Positions 8,533-19,722 of a stretch of 64,000 nt of DNA are shown piece after piece. Every line of letters starts with the position of its first letter. The first letter of the stretch is position 1. Source of the stretch: Ancylobacter sp. TS-1 (lineage in GTDB: Bacteria; Pseudomonadota; Alphaproteobacteria; Rhizobiales; Xanthobacteraceae); assembly GCF_009223885.1 (NCBI RefSeq), contig NZ_CP045144.1, positions 2,778,001 to 2,842,000 on the forward strand, read 5' to 3'. Below the pieces are notes generated by a model, which did no database searches, was not told the DNA's origin, and saw nothing but the letters and a program-made list of their open reading frames with translations. A program made the translations under genes and the position numbers.

Positions 8533-11500
8533 AGACAGACGCCATGTCGACCTCCCAAACACCCCGCGCGTCGCTTTCCTCCTGGTTCATCCGCCACCCG
8601 GTCGGCACCTCGCTGCTGATGGCGGGCCTGCTCGCGCTCGGCGCCGCCTGCTTTCCGCTGCTGCCGGTGGCGCCGCTGCCGGAGGTCGACTTCCCCACCC
8701 TTCAGGTGTCGACGCAGCTTCCCGGCGCCAGCCCGCAGATCATCGCCTCCTCGGTGACGCAGCCGCTGGAGCGGCAATTCGGCGAGATTCCGGGCCTGTC
8801 GCAGATGACCTCCATCTCGACGCTCGGCAATTCCTCGATCACCCTCCAGTTCAGCCTCGACACCAGCCTCGACGCCGCCGCGCTGGACGTGCAGACGGCG
8901 ATCAACGCCGCCGGCGGGCAATTGCCGACCAACCTGCCGGCCCCGCCCACCTACAGGAAGGTGAACCCGGCCGACCCGCCGATCCTCGTCCTCGCGCTCA
9001 CCTCGAAGACGCTGCCGATCACCGCGGTCGACGATTTCGCCGAGAACGTGCTGGAACAGCATGTCAGCCAGATCGCCGGCGTCGGCCAGGTGTCGATCTT
9101 CGGCCAGCAGAAGCCGTCGGTGCGCATCCAGGTCGATCCGGCGCGGATCGCCACGCTCGGCCTGTCGCTGGAGGAGATAAGGCAGGCCATCGTCTCGACC
9201 ACGGTGAACGGCCCGAAGGGCGCGGTGCAGGGCGGCCGGCGCACCTTCACCCTCTATGACAACGACCAGCTCGCCGAGGCCGGCCCCTGGCTGGACGCCA
9301 TCCTCGCTTTCCGCAACGGCGCGCCGGTGCGGGTGCGCGACATCGGCACCGCCATCGACGCGCCGGAGAACAACCAGCTCGCCGCCTGGTCGGACGGCCG
9401 GCAGGCCATCATCATGCCGGTGTTCAAGCTGCCGGGCGCCAACGTCATCGACACGGTCGACCAGATCAAGGCGCGGCTGCCCGGGCTGATGGCGAGCGCG
9501 CCGGCCGGCATCGACCTCCAGATCCTCAGCGACCGCACCGGCACCATCCGCGCCTCGGTGAACGACGTCGAGAAGACGCTGGTCATCACCATCGTCCTCG
9601 TGGTGGCGGTCATCTTCGTCTTCCTGCGCAACCTGTGGGCGACGCTCATTCCCTCCATCGCCGTGCCGCTGGCCATCGTCGGCACTTTCGCGGCGATGTA
9701 CGCGCTCGGCTTCAGCCTCGACAACCTGTCGCTGATGGGGCTGTCCATCGCGGTCGGCTTCGTGGTCGACGACGCCATCGTGATGCTGGAGAACATCGAG
9801 CGGCATCTGGAGATGGGCAAGACGCCCCTGCAGGCGGCGCTGGACGGCTCGGCCGAGATCGGCTTCACCATTCTCTCCATCAGCCTGTCGCTCATCGCGG
9901 TCTTCATCCCGCTGCTGCTGATGGGCGGGCTGGTCGGGCGGCTGTTCCGCGAATTCGCCATCACGGTGACGATCACCATCGCGGTCTCGGCCTTCGTCTC
10001 GCTCACCCTCACCCCGACGCTGTGCGCGCTGTTCCTGAAAGCCAAGCCGCAGGGCGGCGAGGAGCGCCACGGCGCGCTCTACCGCCTGTCCGAACGCGGC
10101 TTCGACGCGCTGCTCGCCTTCTACCGGGTGACGCTGGACGTCGCGCTCGACCACAGCCGCGCGACGCTCGCCGTGTTCTTCGCCTGCCTCGTCGCCACCG
10201 GCCTGCTGTTCTACGCCATCCCCAAGGGCTTCTTCCCGTTGCAGGACACCGGCCTGATCATCGGCGTGTCGGAGGCGGCGCAGGACATTTCCTTCTCCGA
10301 GATGGTCAAGCGCCAGCAGGCGCTCGGCGCCATCGTCGCCGCCGATCCCGATGTGGCGACCATCGGCATGGGGGTGGGCGCCGGAGCCGGCCAGACGGTG
10401 AACAATGGGCGGATGTTCATCACCCTGAAACCGCGCGAGGAGCGCCACGCCTCGGCCTTCCAGATCATCGACCGGCTGCAGAAGAAGCTGGCGAGCGTCG
10501 AGGGCGCGGCGCTGTTCCTGCAGGCGGCGCAGGACCTGAACGTCGGCGGGCGGGTCGCGCGCACCCAGTTCCAGTACACGCTGCAGGACGGCGACATCGG
10601 CGAGTTGAACGCGTGGGCGCCGAAGCTGCTGGCCAAGCTGAAGACGCTGCCGGAGCTGACCGGCCTCGCCTCCGACCAGCAGGACGGCGGGGCGACCCTG
10701 ACGCTCGACATCGACCGCGAGCAGGCCTCGCGGCTCGGCATCAGCCCCGCCGACATCGACAATGTGCTCTACGACGCCTTCGGCCAGCGCCAGGTGACGC
10801 AGTATTTCACCCAGCTCAACAGCTACCACGTGATTCTGGAGGTGCTGCCGGGGTTGCAGAACTCGCCGGCCGCGCTCGACCAGCTCTATGTGAAATCCCC
10901 GCTCACCGGGGCGCAGGTGCCGCTGAACGTGCTGGCGAAGTGGACGAGCCTGCCGACCAGCGTGCTCGCCATCAACCACCAGTCCCAGTTTCCCTCGGTC
11001 ACCCTGTCCTTCAATCTCGCGCCCGGCGTGGCGCTGGGCGAGGCAGTGGCGGCGATCCACCGCGCCGAGGCCGCGATCGGTACGCCGGCGACGCTGATGG
11101 GCAGCTTTCAGGGCAATGCGCAGGCGTTCCAGCAATCGCTCGCCAGCGAGCCGGCGCTGATCCTCGCGGCGCTGCTCGTCATCTATGTGATCCTCGGCGT
11201 GCTCTATGAGAGCTACATCCACCCGATCACCATCCTGTCGACCCTGCCCTCGGCCGGGCTGGGCGCGCTGATCATGCTGTGGCTGTTCGGCTTCGATTTC
11301 TCGATCATCGCGCTGGTCGGCGTGCTGCTGCTGATCGGCATCGTGAAGAAGAACGGCATCATGATCGTCGACTTCGCCATCGAGCGGGAGCGCGACGAGG
11401 GGATGTCCGCCCATGACGCCATCCGGCAGGCGTGCCTGCTGCGCTTCCGGCCGATCCTGATGACCACCTTCGCCGCCCTGCTCGCCGGCGTGCCGCTGAT

Positions 11501-11693
11501 GCTCGGGCACGGCACCGGCTCGGAGCTGCGCCAGCCGCTCGGCTACGCCATCGTCGGCGGCCTCGTGGTGAGCCAGCTTCTCACGCTCTACACCACGCCG
11601 GTGATCTATCTCTGCCTCGACCGGCTGAGCGGCCGCCTCAAACGGCGGTCCTCCGCGCGCGCCCCTGCCGCGCCCCAACCGGACGGCCTCTAG
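8529..11693 (+). CDS. RND multidrug efflux pump, MdtB/MdtC-like permease
   Basis: 1054-residue proton-driven RND transporter of the hydrophobe/amphiphile efflux family. Visible features include the N-terminal VAPLPEVDFPTLQVSTQLPG stretch typical of the MdtB/MuxB branch, two large periplasmic loops, and TM4 with the acidic pair in GFVVDDAIVMLENI, which is used for proton relay. The internal repeat symmetry of RND pumps is evident (a second GIVKKNGIMIVDFAI helix near residue 940). MdtB/MdtC often function as a pair; here only one pump gene follows the adaptor, so it would act as a homotrimer. The substrate cannot be predicted. The gene ends 15 bases from the convergent antiporter gene. Confidence 0.93.
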   Translation: MKTDAMSTSQTPRASLSSWFIRHPVGTSLLMAGLLALGAACFPLLPVAPLPEVDFPTLQVSTQLPGASPQIIASSVTQPLERQFGEIPGLSQMTSISTLGNSSITLQFSLDTSLDAAALDVQTAINAAGGQLPTNLPAPPTYRKVNPADPPILVLALTSKTLPITAVDDFAENVLEQHVSQIAGVGQVSIFGQQKPSVRIQVDPARIATLGLSLEEIRQAIVSTTVNGPKGAVQGGRRTFTLYDNDQLAEAGPWLDAILAFRNGAPVRVRDIGTAIDAPENNQLAAWSDGRQAIIMPVFKLPGANVIDTVDQIKARLPGLMASAPAGIDLQILSDRTGTIRASVNDVEKTLVITIVLVVAVIFVFLRNLWATLIPSIAVPLAIVGTFAAMYALGFSLDNLSLMGLSIAVGFVVDDAIVMLENIERHLEMGKTPLQAALDGSAEIGFTILSISLSLIAVFIPLLLMGGLVGRLFREFAITVTITIAVSAFVSLTLTPTLCALFLKAKPQGGEERHGALYRLSERGFDALLAFYRVTLDVALDHSRATLAVFFACLVATGLLFYAIPKGFFPLQDTGLIIGVSEAAQDISFSEMVKRQQALGAIVAADPDVATIGMGVGAGAGQTVNNGRMFITLKPREERHASAFQIIDRLQKKLASVEGAALFLQAAQDLNVGGRVARTQFQYTLQDGDIGELNAWAPKLLAKLKTLPELTGLASDQQDGGATLTLDIDREQASRLGISPADIDNVLYDAFGQRQVTQYFTQLNSYHVILEVLPGLQNSPAALDQLYVKSPLTGAQVPLNVLAKWTSLPTSVLAINHQSQFPSVTLSFNLAPGVALGEAVAAIHRAEAAIGTPATLMGSFQGNAQAFQQSLASEPALILAALLVIYVILGVLYESYIHPITILSTLPSAGLGALIMLWLFGFDFSIIALVGVLLLIGIVKKNGIMIVDFAIERERDEGMSAHDAIRQACLLRFRPILMTTFAALLAGVPLMLGHGTGSELRQPLGYAIVGGLVVSQLLTLYTTPVIYLCLDRLSGRLKRRSSARAPAAPQPDGL

Positions 11694-11708
11694 CGGAGCG
11701 CCCGGCCT

Positions 11709-13370
11709 TCAGCCCTGCGCCGCCGTCTCGAAGGCGGTCTCGGCGAGGTCGATCTCGCGCAGCAGCTTGTGGGCGAGGTCGGTGGAGAGCCGGTGGCCGC
11801 GGGTGAGGGCGACGATGGCGCCGCGTTCGGCCCGCAGGGCCAGTATGTGCAGGCTTTCCTCGCTGTGCCGTGTGCGGGGCGCGCCCTTGGGGTCGCCGCC
11901 CTTCGCCGTCGCCGTATCCTCAGGCGGCTGAAGCTGCGCGAGGCGGTGCTCGTACTGGCCGGCGACGAGCATGAAGCTGTCGAGATCGACCCCGCCCTTC
12001 TCGCGTGTGCGCTCCAGCGCGGCGAGGGCGGCCCGGGTGGCGGCGAGGCGGGCGTTGATTTCCTGCGCCTCCTGAAGCGGCTCCGGCGGCAGGCGGATGT
12101 CGCGCAGCAGGCCGGGCAGCCCGATATTGGCGATCGCCAGCGAGAGCAGGATGACGCCGGCCGCCAGGCAGATCACCAGTTCGCGCGCCGGGAAGGGCGT
12201 GCCGTCGGGAAGCGCCAGCGGCAGGCTGAGCGCGCCGGCAAGCGTCACCGCGCCGCGCACGCCGGCGACCGACATGGCGCACACCAGCCGCCAGTCCGGC
12301 AGCCGCCCGCCCCCGTCCGCCGGGGGATGGCGCCGCAGCCAGATGACGGCCGACACCCAGACCCAGCCGAAACGGAAGGCGGCGAGCGCCAGCACGAGGG
12401 CGAGGGTGTAGAGCGCCAGCCAGCCGAGCGCCATCGGACTGCCGCCATGGCCGCTCTCCACCGCCCCCACATGCACGCGCCGCACGATGTCGGGAAGCTG
12501 CTCGCCCAGCAGCAGGAAGATCGAGCCGTTGAGGGCGAATTGCAGCGTCTCCCACACCGCGTTGCGGCGGATGCGGGTGACGGCGCGCACCGAGCCGCCG
12601 ACCTCGATCCAGCTCATCGTCATTCCGGCCGCCACCGCCGCGAGGATTGCCGAGCCGCCGGCGGCATCGGCCAGCAGATAGGCGCCATAGGGCGTCAGCA
12701 GGCTGATGATGACCTGGGACGAGGCGTCCTCGCCGATGCGCCGGGCGATGCGCAGCTTGACCGCCGAGATCAGCAGGCTCAGCCCGATGCCGAGCCCGAT
12801 GCCGCCGAGCGCGCTCCACACCAGGCCGGTGAGCGCCGGCCACAGCGAGAAGGTCCCGGTCATCGTCGCCGTGACCGCCAGCCGCAGGCAGACCAGCCCC
12901 GAGGCGTCGTTGAACAGCGCCTCGCCTTCCAGCAGGCCCAGCACGCGCGGGGGAATCCGGCTGCCCGTCGCCACCGCCGTCGCCGCCACCACGTCCGTCG
13001 GCGACAGCACGGCGGCGAGCGCGAAGCAGACGCCGAGCGGCGCCCCGGGCAGCAGGAAATGCAGCAGCAGCCCGACGCCGAGCACGGTGAAGATCACGAG
13101 GCCGAAGGCCAGCGACAGGATGGTCGCGGCATTGTCCTGAAGCACGCGCTTGGGTACGCGCCAGCCGTCGAGGAACAGCAGCGGCGGCAGGAACAGCACG
13201 AAGAACAGTTCCGGCTGCAACCGGACGCCGAAATCGGTCGCCATGCCGATGGCGGCGCCGGCAGCCACCTGCACGAGCGGCAGCGCGATCCGGCCGCCGA
13301 GCGCCCGCGCCACCCAGTGGGTCGCGACGACGCCGGCCAGGAGGACGAGGATGGTGGAGAGAATGTCCAT
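11709..13370 (-). CDS. CPA1-family Na+/H+ antiporter
   Basis: 553-residue cation/proton antiporter of the NhaP/NHE type in the inner membrane. About twelve hydrophobic segments fill residues 1-410; diagnostic motifs are FFVLFLPPLLFLDGW (TM3 area), SPTDVVAATAV and the ion-binding EGEALFNDASGLV. A hydrophilic, helix-rich tail of about 140 residues is likely cytoplasmic and regulatory. I start it at the ATG at 13370 (MDILSTIL), where the hydrophobic region begins; the upstream in-frame extension is Arg/Pro-rich low-complexity sequence typical of non-coding GC-rich DNA. It is convergent with the RND pump gene. Confidence 0.9.
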   Translation of the reverse strand: MDILSTILVLLAGVVATHWVARALGGRIALPLVQVAAGAAIGMATDFGVRLQPELFFVLFLPPLLFLDGWRVPKRVLQDNAATILSLAFGLVIFTVLGVGLLLHFLLPGAPLGVCFALAAVLSPTDVVAATAVATGSRIPPRVLGLLEGEALFNDASGLVCLRLAVTATMTGTFSLWPALTGLVWSALGGIGLGIGLSLLISAVKLRIARRIGEDASSQVIISLLTPYGAYLLADAAGGSAILAAVAAGMTMSWIEVGGSVRAVTRIRRNAVWETLQFALNGSIFLLLGEQLPDIVRRVHVGAVESGHGGSPMALGWLALYTLALVLALAAFRFGWVWVSAVIWLRRHPPADGGGRLPDWRLVCAMSVAGVRGAVTLAGALSLPLALPDGTPFPARELVICLAAGVILLSLAIANIGLPGLLRDIRLPPEPLQEAQEINARLAATRAALAALERTREKGGVDLDSFMLVAGQYEHRLAQLQPPEDTATAKGGDPKGAPRTRHSEESLHILALRAERGAIVALTRGHRLSTDLAHKLLREIDLAETAFETAAQG

Positions 13371-13777
13371 GGGCGCTCCGGCGGCCGCCCGTCCTCCTCG
13401 CGCAGGGGCGCGGGGAGCGGTGGCGGCGCGGGCTCCCGTTCGGACTTGGCCATGCCCCGGGGGGCGCCTCTTTCCGATCCGCCTCATTGCTGCGCGAAGG
13501 ACCGCCGGCGGCCTCCGCCGGTGGCGCCTCCTCCCGCGCGGACGCCGCTAGACTTGCGGCTGAAGTCATTCTAAACGAGTGGAGACGGGTAAAATCATGG
13601 GGTATCCGTCCATCGGCCCGCGCATGTTGTTCGATCAGCCGGTTGTTGCGGTACGAACAACTTTCACGCCGGTTTGACGGGTCAGCTCATCTTGCGTCCG
13701 GGCGCGCCGTCCCCGACAGGGTGAAGATGTTCGCCATGAGAAAGACAGTCAATTCTTCAAGTCCGTGAAGGACGTCC
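13371..13777. other. 407-base intergenic region upstream of the ATP-grasp/ACP gene set
   Basis: This gap separates the antiporter gene from the divergent ATP-grasp cluster. Its first half is GC-rich with no convincing gene. Its second half is less GC-rich and holds the GTTGTTCG/CGAACAAC inverted repeat listed separately, likely within the control region of the downstream cluster. AAGGA lies about five bases before the ATG at 13778. Confidence 0.5.
13626..13661. promoter_or_regulatory. Inverted repeat GTTGTTCG-N20-CGAACAAC with an internal third half-site
   Basis: Perfect 8-base arms at 13626-13633 and 13654-13661, and a further GTTGTT at 13642-13647 that forms a second, tighter dyad with the same right arm (GTTGTT-N8-AACAAC, 13642-13661). 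Three copies of a hexamer within 36 bases, about 115 bases upstream of the first gene of the cluster, look like an operator for a dimeric regulator. A hairpin in the leader is the alternative. No regulator gene is adjacent. Confidence 0.4.
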
Positions 13778-14935
13778 ATGCGTCGCCTTGCCTGCGCCGA
13801 ACATCCTCCGCTGCACGCCCTGCTTCCGACGGCCGTCGAACAGCAATCCGCGAATCCCGATTACTGGGGCCTGGACCACTACTATGAGGTCGAAGGCGAA
13901 GCGATCGAACGGATTCTCGTTCCCGCCGTCGAAGAGCTGTGGGCGATGTGCACGGACTTTGTCGGCACGGCGGTCGCCGACGAGGAAATACTGACCTCGC
14001 TGGGCATACCGAGCCTCGCCTGGGACACGGTCCGGGAGAGCTGGGAACGGTCGGACCCCGTCCTGTTCTCCCGTTTCGACCTGAGCTTCGACGGCCGCTC
14101 GGCACCCAAGCTGCACGAGTGCAACATTGACGTGGTCGGGCTGGTCTACGAGACGGCGATGTTCCAGAAGGCGTGGCTGACCTATCAGAAGGACCACGCC
14201 TCGATCGACGCCGCGGCCCTCCAGTTCGCCGATCTCGAAGGCGCGACGGTGCGCGCCGTGTCGCGGATGGGGACGCGGCCGATCCGGCTCTCCTCGCTGG
14301 ATGGCGACCCCTATGACGCGCTCTGGCAGTACGCGCTGTTTCGCATTCTCGACGGCGCCGGCATCGACTGCGACAGGCGCAACTACGCCTCGGTGGAGGC
14401 GTTCCTGTCCGCCCTCATGGCGGACGGGGCGGAAGCGCGCGTCATCAAGGGCTTTCGCTGGGACCGGCTGCTGGAGGATACGACGCTGTCCTCGCGGATC
14501 GCGGCGCTGGGGCCGAGGATCGCCTCGCCCATGTGGTCGCTGGTGCTGAGCTCGAAGGGATCGCTGGCGTGGCTGTGGCGCTTCAACCGGGGCCATCGCA
14601 ACCTGCTCGCCACCTTCTTCGAGCCCGCTCCCCTCGCCGACGCCGACGGATTCGTCTCGAAGCCGCTTTTCTCCATCCTGGGCCAGGGAATCGCGCTGTG
14701 CGATCGCCGGCAGCCCTCGCGCAACCTCGTCACGCAGGGGCCGGCCGGTTCTTGCGCGCGCGTGTTCCAGGATCTGCACTATCTGCCACGCCCGGCCGGG
14801 GAAGGGCGGGGCCCTTGGGCCTCGACCGGCGCTTGGGTCGTCGACGGCAAGGCGGTGGCCATCGGCATGACCGAATGCGACAGCCCGGTCATCACCGATC
14901 TCGGGATGCGCTACCTGCCGCACGTGCTGAGCTGA
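13778..14935 (+). CDS. Glutathionylspermidine synthase-like ATP-grasp ligase
   Basis: 385 residues. The family signatures of the glutathionylspermidine synthase C-terminal domain (GSP_synth, an ATP-grasp fold) are recognisable: PDYWGLDHYY near 27, KLHECNID near 111 (the E.N.D metal/substrate motif), SPMWSLVLSSKGSLAWLW at 250-267, KPLFSILGQGI at 295-305 (ATP-binding strand/loop), and STGAWVVDGKAVAIGMTE near 349. Such enzymes form amide bonds between a carboxylate, activated with ATP, and an amine. There is no amidase domain, so it resembles the stand-alone YgiC/YjfC type. The carboxylate and amine here are unknown. It is the first of four closely spaced genes that include an acyl carrier protein, which makes a biosynthetic rather than a glutathione-storage role plausible (inference). 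Confidence 0.8.
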   Translation: MRRLACAEHPPLHALLPTAVEQQSANPDYWGLDHYYEVEGEAIERILVPAVEELWAMCTDFVGTAVADEEILTSLGIPSLAWDTVRESWERSDPVLFSRFDLSFDGRSAPKLHECNIDVVGLVYETAMFQKAWLTYQKDHASIDAAALQFADLEGATVRAVSRMGTRPIRLSSLDGDPYDALWQYALFRILDGAGIDCDRRNYASVEAFLSALMADGAEARVIKGFRWDRLLEDTTLSSRIAALGPRIASPMWSLVLSSKGSLAWLWRFNRGHRNLLATFFEPAPLADADGFVSKPLFSILGQGIALCDRRQPSRNLVTQGPAGSCARVFQDLHYLPRPAGEGRGPWASTGAWVVDGKAVAIGMTECDSPVITDLGMRYLPHVLS

Positions 14936-14957
14936 CGAGGGCCTTCGAGATTCCCAG

Positions 14958-15554
14958 ATGAACATCGCCAGCCCCGTCATCCTCCGCCCGCCTCTCAGCG
15001 ACAGCCGCGGCTACATCCATGCGGCGGACCTGTTCGACGCCCTGGTCGCGGCGACCGGCGCGCACGGGGCGACGCGGATGCGCCTTGCCCGCATCTCCGA
15101 CGCGGCGGTCGAGCTGCGCCACGACGCGCCGCAGCCGGGCGCGCCCGATTTCTGCGGCCAGTTCGACACCCTCTCGCAGGGCCGCCCATCCTCGGGCTGG
15201 CTCCGGCTGGTGCCGGGCGACGTGGTGCGGGAGCGGAGCGCGCGGCTGGACGCGGAGACAATTGCCGGGGCGCGGATCGGTCTCGACAGCGCGACGGCGA
15301 TCCGCCAGTCCGGCGCCAGCATTGCCAAGACCGCGCTGGTGCTCGCGGTCGCGCTCCTCGAGGAACTGTTCCCCGACGATACGTGGAACCTCGCGGAGAT
15401 CAGCGCGGTGCTCGACGCGCCCGGAGCGGACCGGATCGAGGTGCGGATCGCGCGCCAGATGAGCCGGTTTGTCGTCGTCGAGGTCATGGCGGACACGGCG
15501 TGCTGGGGGCAGTTCACGCTCGCCGCCACGCGCCTTCAGGGGGGTGCGGGCTGA
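14958..15554 (+). CDS. Unknown protein in ATP-grasp/ACP cluster
   Basis: 198 residues, 22 bases after the ATP-grasp gene and overlapping the ACP start by one base (TGATG), so translation is probably coupled. I do not recognise a family. It has no signal peptide or membrane segment and looks like a soluble alpha/beta protein: a first half with strand-like segments (TRMRLARISDAAVELRHD, GWLRLVPGDVV), a helical segment around 115-140, and a final strand-rich part (RIEVRIARQMSRFVVVEV). The alternating strands and its position beside an ACP would fit a hot-dog-type acyl-handling protein, but I see no catalytic signature. That idea is speculative. Confidence 0.75.
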   Translation: MNIASPVILRPPLSDSRGYIHAADLFDALVAATGAHGATRMRLARISDAAVELRHDAPQPGAPDFCGQFDTLSQGRPSSGWLRLVPGDVVRERSARLDAETIAGARIGLDSATAIRQSGASIAKTALVLAVALLEELFPDDTWNLAEISAVLDAPGADRIEVRIARQMSRFVVVEVMADTACWGQFTLAATRLQGGAG

Positions 15555-15811
15555 TGGAAATGCTGGAAGAACGGATTCGCGCCGTGGCGCGGCGGGCGAA
15601 TGCCAAGCTGGGCAGCATCGACCTCGACCCGTTCGAGGATTTCTACACCCAGGGTCTCGATTCGCTCGACCACGTGCAGATACTGATGAAGATCGAGGAA
15701 GAATTCTCCGTCGTCATCGCCGACAGCGACTATGACGCGTGCACGTCGATCGAGCGGATCAAGGCGTTCATCCTGAGAGAGCGCCAGGGCGACGAGTCCG
15801 TCGGGGCCTGA
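15554..15811 (+). CDS. Stand-alone acyl carrier protein
   Basis: 85 residues with the ACP four-helix pattern and the phosphopantetheine attachment site GLDSLDHVQIL, in which Ser37 of DSL would be modified. The ATG at 15554 shares its A with the TGA of the previous gene; a longer upstream reading is Arg-rich shadow sequence. It is acidic, as ACPs are. It is not the fatty-acid acpP, which normally sits with fabD/fabG/fabF, none of which is here. A dedicated carrier suggests that an acyl or aminoacyl group is loaded, modified by neighbours, and released by the hydrolase downstream. No loading enzyme or phosphopantetheinyl transferase is visible in the cluster. Confidence 0.88.
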   Translation: MEMLEERIRAVARRANAKLGSIDLDPFEDFYTQGLDSLDHVQILMKIEEEFSVVIADSDYDACTSIERIKAFILRERQGDESVGA

Positions 15812-15864
15812 CCGGGCGGACGCGGCGGCGGCCGGGTTTCCGGCGCCGCTCAAGCGAGCAGCAC

Positions 15865-16791
15865 ATGTCGATCGACGGCGAAGACCATTACCGGAAGCTG
15901 GCGCAGGCCTTTGCCGACGCGGCGTGGCGGGGAAGGAAGCCGAGCCCGCAGAAGGGCAATACCTTCCACCACCTCTGCGTGCTCAACGAACTGGCGAAAT
16001 CCCACTCGATAGAGGCCTGCAAGCAATACGCCGGCTCCCGCGACATACCGTGGGGACGCTTCGCCTCGCTGGACGCGCTGCGGATGGTCATCGGGCAGGC
16101 GCCGCTGGGCGGAATCAACCCGATCGGCGACTTTCCGGTCGTGCGGCCGGACCTCGACTACGTGACCTTCCGCAACCCGAACGCGCGCAAGGTCGTCGTC
16201 ATCTTCACCGGCGCGGCCCATCAGTTCGGGGCGCCGCTGCGCGTCATCCACCAGTGGTTCCGGCGGCTGGACGCCTCGCTCGTCTATGTCTTCGACATGG
16301 ACTGGACCTATTATCTCGGCCCCGTCCGCGGGCTCGGCAGCAACCTCGACGAGACCACCGCCGCGCTCAGGGCGACCGTGGCGGAACTTGGCGGCACCGC
16401 CTGCTACTGCGTGGGCAATTCGGGCGGCGGCTTCGGGGCGCTGCTTTTCGCCCTGCGGCTGCAGGCGCGGCGCACCCTCGCCTTCTCGCCCCCCACGGCC
16501 ATCCGCGAATCGCTGGAGGGCGTGCGGCGCAAGGGAGTCGCTCTCGACGGGCTGGTGTCGGCGAGGAACGAGGTGGAACTGCGGGAGTTCTATCTCGCCA
16601 GCGCGAACCCGCCGCCGGCGCGGATCCACTTCCCCGGCAGCAATCTCCATGACACGGCCGAGGCGGAGAACCTCGCCGGGCTGCCGGGCATCGACCTACA
16701 GCCCATCGACGAGACCAGCCACAATCTCATCCCGCTCTTCATCTCCCGCGACCTGTTCTTCCCGGCTCTGGAATGGCTGGTGGCGGACTGA
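15865..16791 (+). CDS. Alpha/beta-fold serine hydrolase in ACP cluster
   Basis: 308 residues. The nucleophile elbow VGNSGGGFGALL puts the likely catalytic serine at 186 (G-N-S-G-G, a GxSxG match), and a C-terminal histidine in DETSHNL (His286) fits the last triad position. No signal peptide, so cytoplasmic. I start at the ATG at 15865, 53 bases after the ACP stop; the upstream in-frame extension reads through the ACP 3' end and looks like shadow. In this setting a thioesterase or acyl-transfer role acting on the ACP-bound product is the natural hypothesis, but sequence alone shows only a hydrolase fold. Confidence 0.8.
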   Translation: MSIDGEDHYRKLAQAFADAAWRGRKPSPQKGNTFHHLCVLNELAKSHSIEACKQYAGSRDIPWGRFASLDALRMVIGQAPLGGINPIGDFPVVRPDLDYVTFRNPNARKVVVIFTGAAHQFGAPLRVIHQWFRRLDASLVYVFDMDWTYYLGPVRGLGSNLDETTAALRATVAELGGTACYCVGNSGGGFGALLFALRLQARRTLAFSPPTAIRESLEGVRRKGVALDGLVSARNEVELREFYLASANPPPARIHFPGSNLHDTAEAENLAGLPGIDLQPIDETSHNLIPLFISRDLFFPALEWLVAD

Positions 16792-16862
16792 GGGAGCGGG
16801 GCTCCGGCGGCGCCCGCTGCGGGTGCGCCTCTGCCGAACATCTGATTTTCTTAAGGGAGATT

Positions 16863-16938
<76 letters not shown>

Positions 16939-17098
16939 ACCGGGGGTGCCGGATGCGTGAGACGCCGGGGCGCCGCACCTTGGGTTCTCATCCGGACTTG
17001 CCGCCCCGGCATTGGCCGGAGCGGAACGGTCGTAAAGCACATGGCGGATCGGACTGCAAGGGCCGACTTCACGTCGGCCGCACTGTCCCCCGTGCTTT

Positions 17099-17494
17099 TC
17101 AGGTTTCCTCGTCGTCCTCGATGCCGTCGCCGATCAGATCGGTGACGTCGTCGTCGCCGTCCTCGTCTTCCTCGAGGAACACGTCCTCGTCGTCGCTCGC
17201 GACATCTTCCTCGTCGAGGTCGATATCGTCATCGGCCACGACGGCCTTCGTGGTGCCGGCGGCTTCCTCGTCGGCATCCTCAAGCGAGACCAGCTCGACC
17301 TCGGCGCTTTCCTCCAGCTCCGCATCGGGCTCGGCCGGGCGCGGCGCCTCGACCCGGCCGCGCGAGGAGACGGGCGCGGTGATCGGCACGATCTGGCCAG
17401 TGTAGGGCGAGATCACCGGATCCTTGTTCAGATCGTAGAACTTCCGTCCGGTGACGGGGCAGATTCGCTTGGTGCCTAGGTCAGGTTTCACCAC
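17099..17494 (-). CDS. FYDLN acidic-domain protein (TIGR02300-like)
   Basis: 131 residues. The N-terminus (VKPDLGTKR, then GRKFYDLNKDPVISPYTG) matches the alphaproteobacterial FYDLN family, and the second half is almost entirely Asp/Glu-rich, as in that family. The function is unknown. I place the start at the GTG at 17494, with GAGG nine bases upstream, giving the usual N-terminus; longer minus-strand frames through aroA are shadows. In alphaproteobacteria this gene commonly lies divergent from aroA, as here. Confidence 0.85.
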   Translation of the reverse strand: MVKPDLGTKRICPVTGRKFYDLNKDPVISPYTGQIVPITAPVSSRGRVEAPRPAEPDAELEESAEVELVSLEDADEEAAGTTKAVVADDDIDLDEEDVASDDEDVFLEEDEDGDDDVTDLIGDGIEDDEET

Positions 17495-17590
17495 GGTTTC
17501 AGACCTCGGGTGGTGATGGAAAGGGTGCTCCCATTGAACTGCCCGCGAAGCGGAGTCAAGCCGCATTTGCGGGGGCCGTGGCGGGGATAA

Positions 17591-19713
<2,123 letters not shown>

Positions 19714-19722
19714 GGAGTGGAG

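Noticed and set aside
8358..11678. Long open frame antisense to the RND pump
   Set aside because: Same kind of low-complexity shadow, opposite to an unmistakable RND transporter.
13487..13768. Possible short gene in the antiporter/ATP-grasp intergenic region
   Set aside because: No ribosome site, no protein-like composition and overlap with the inverted-repeat region.
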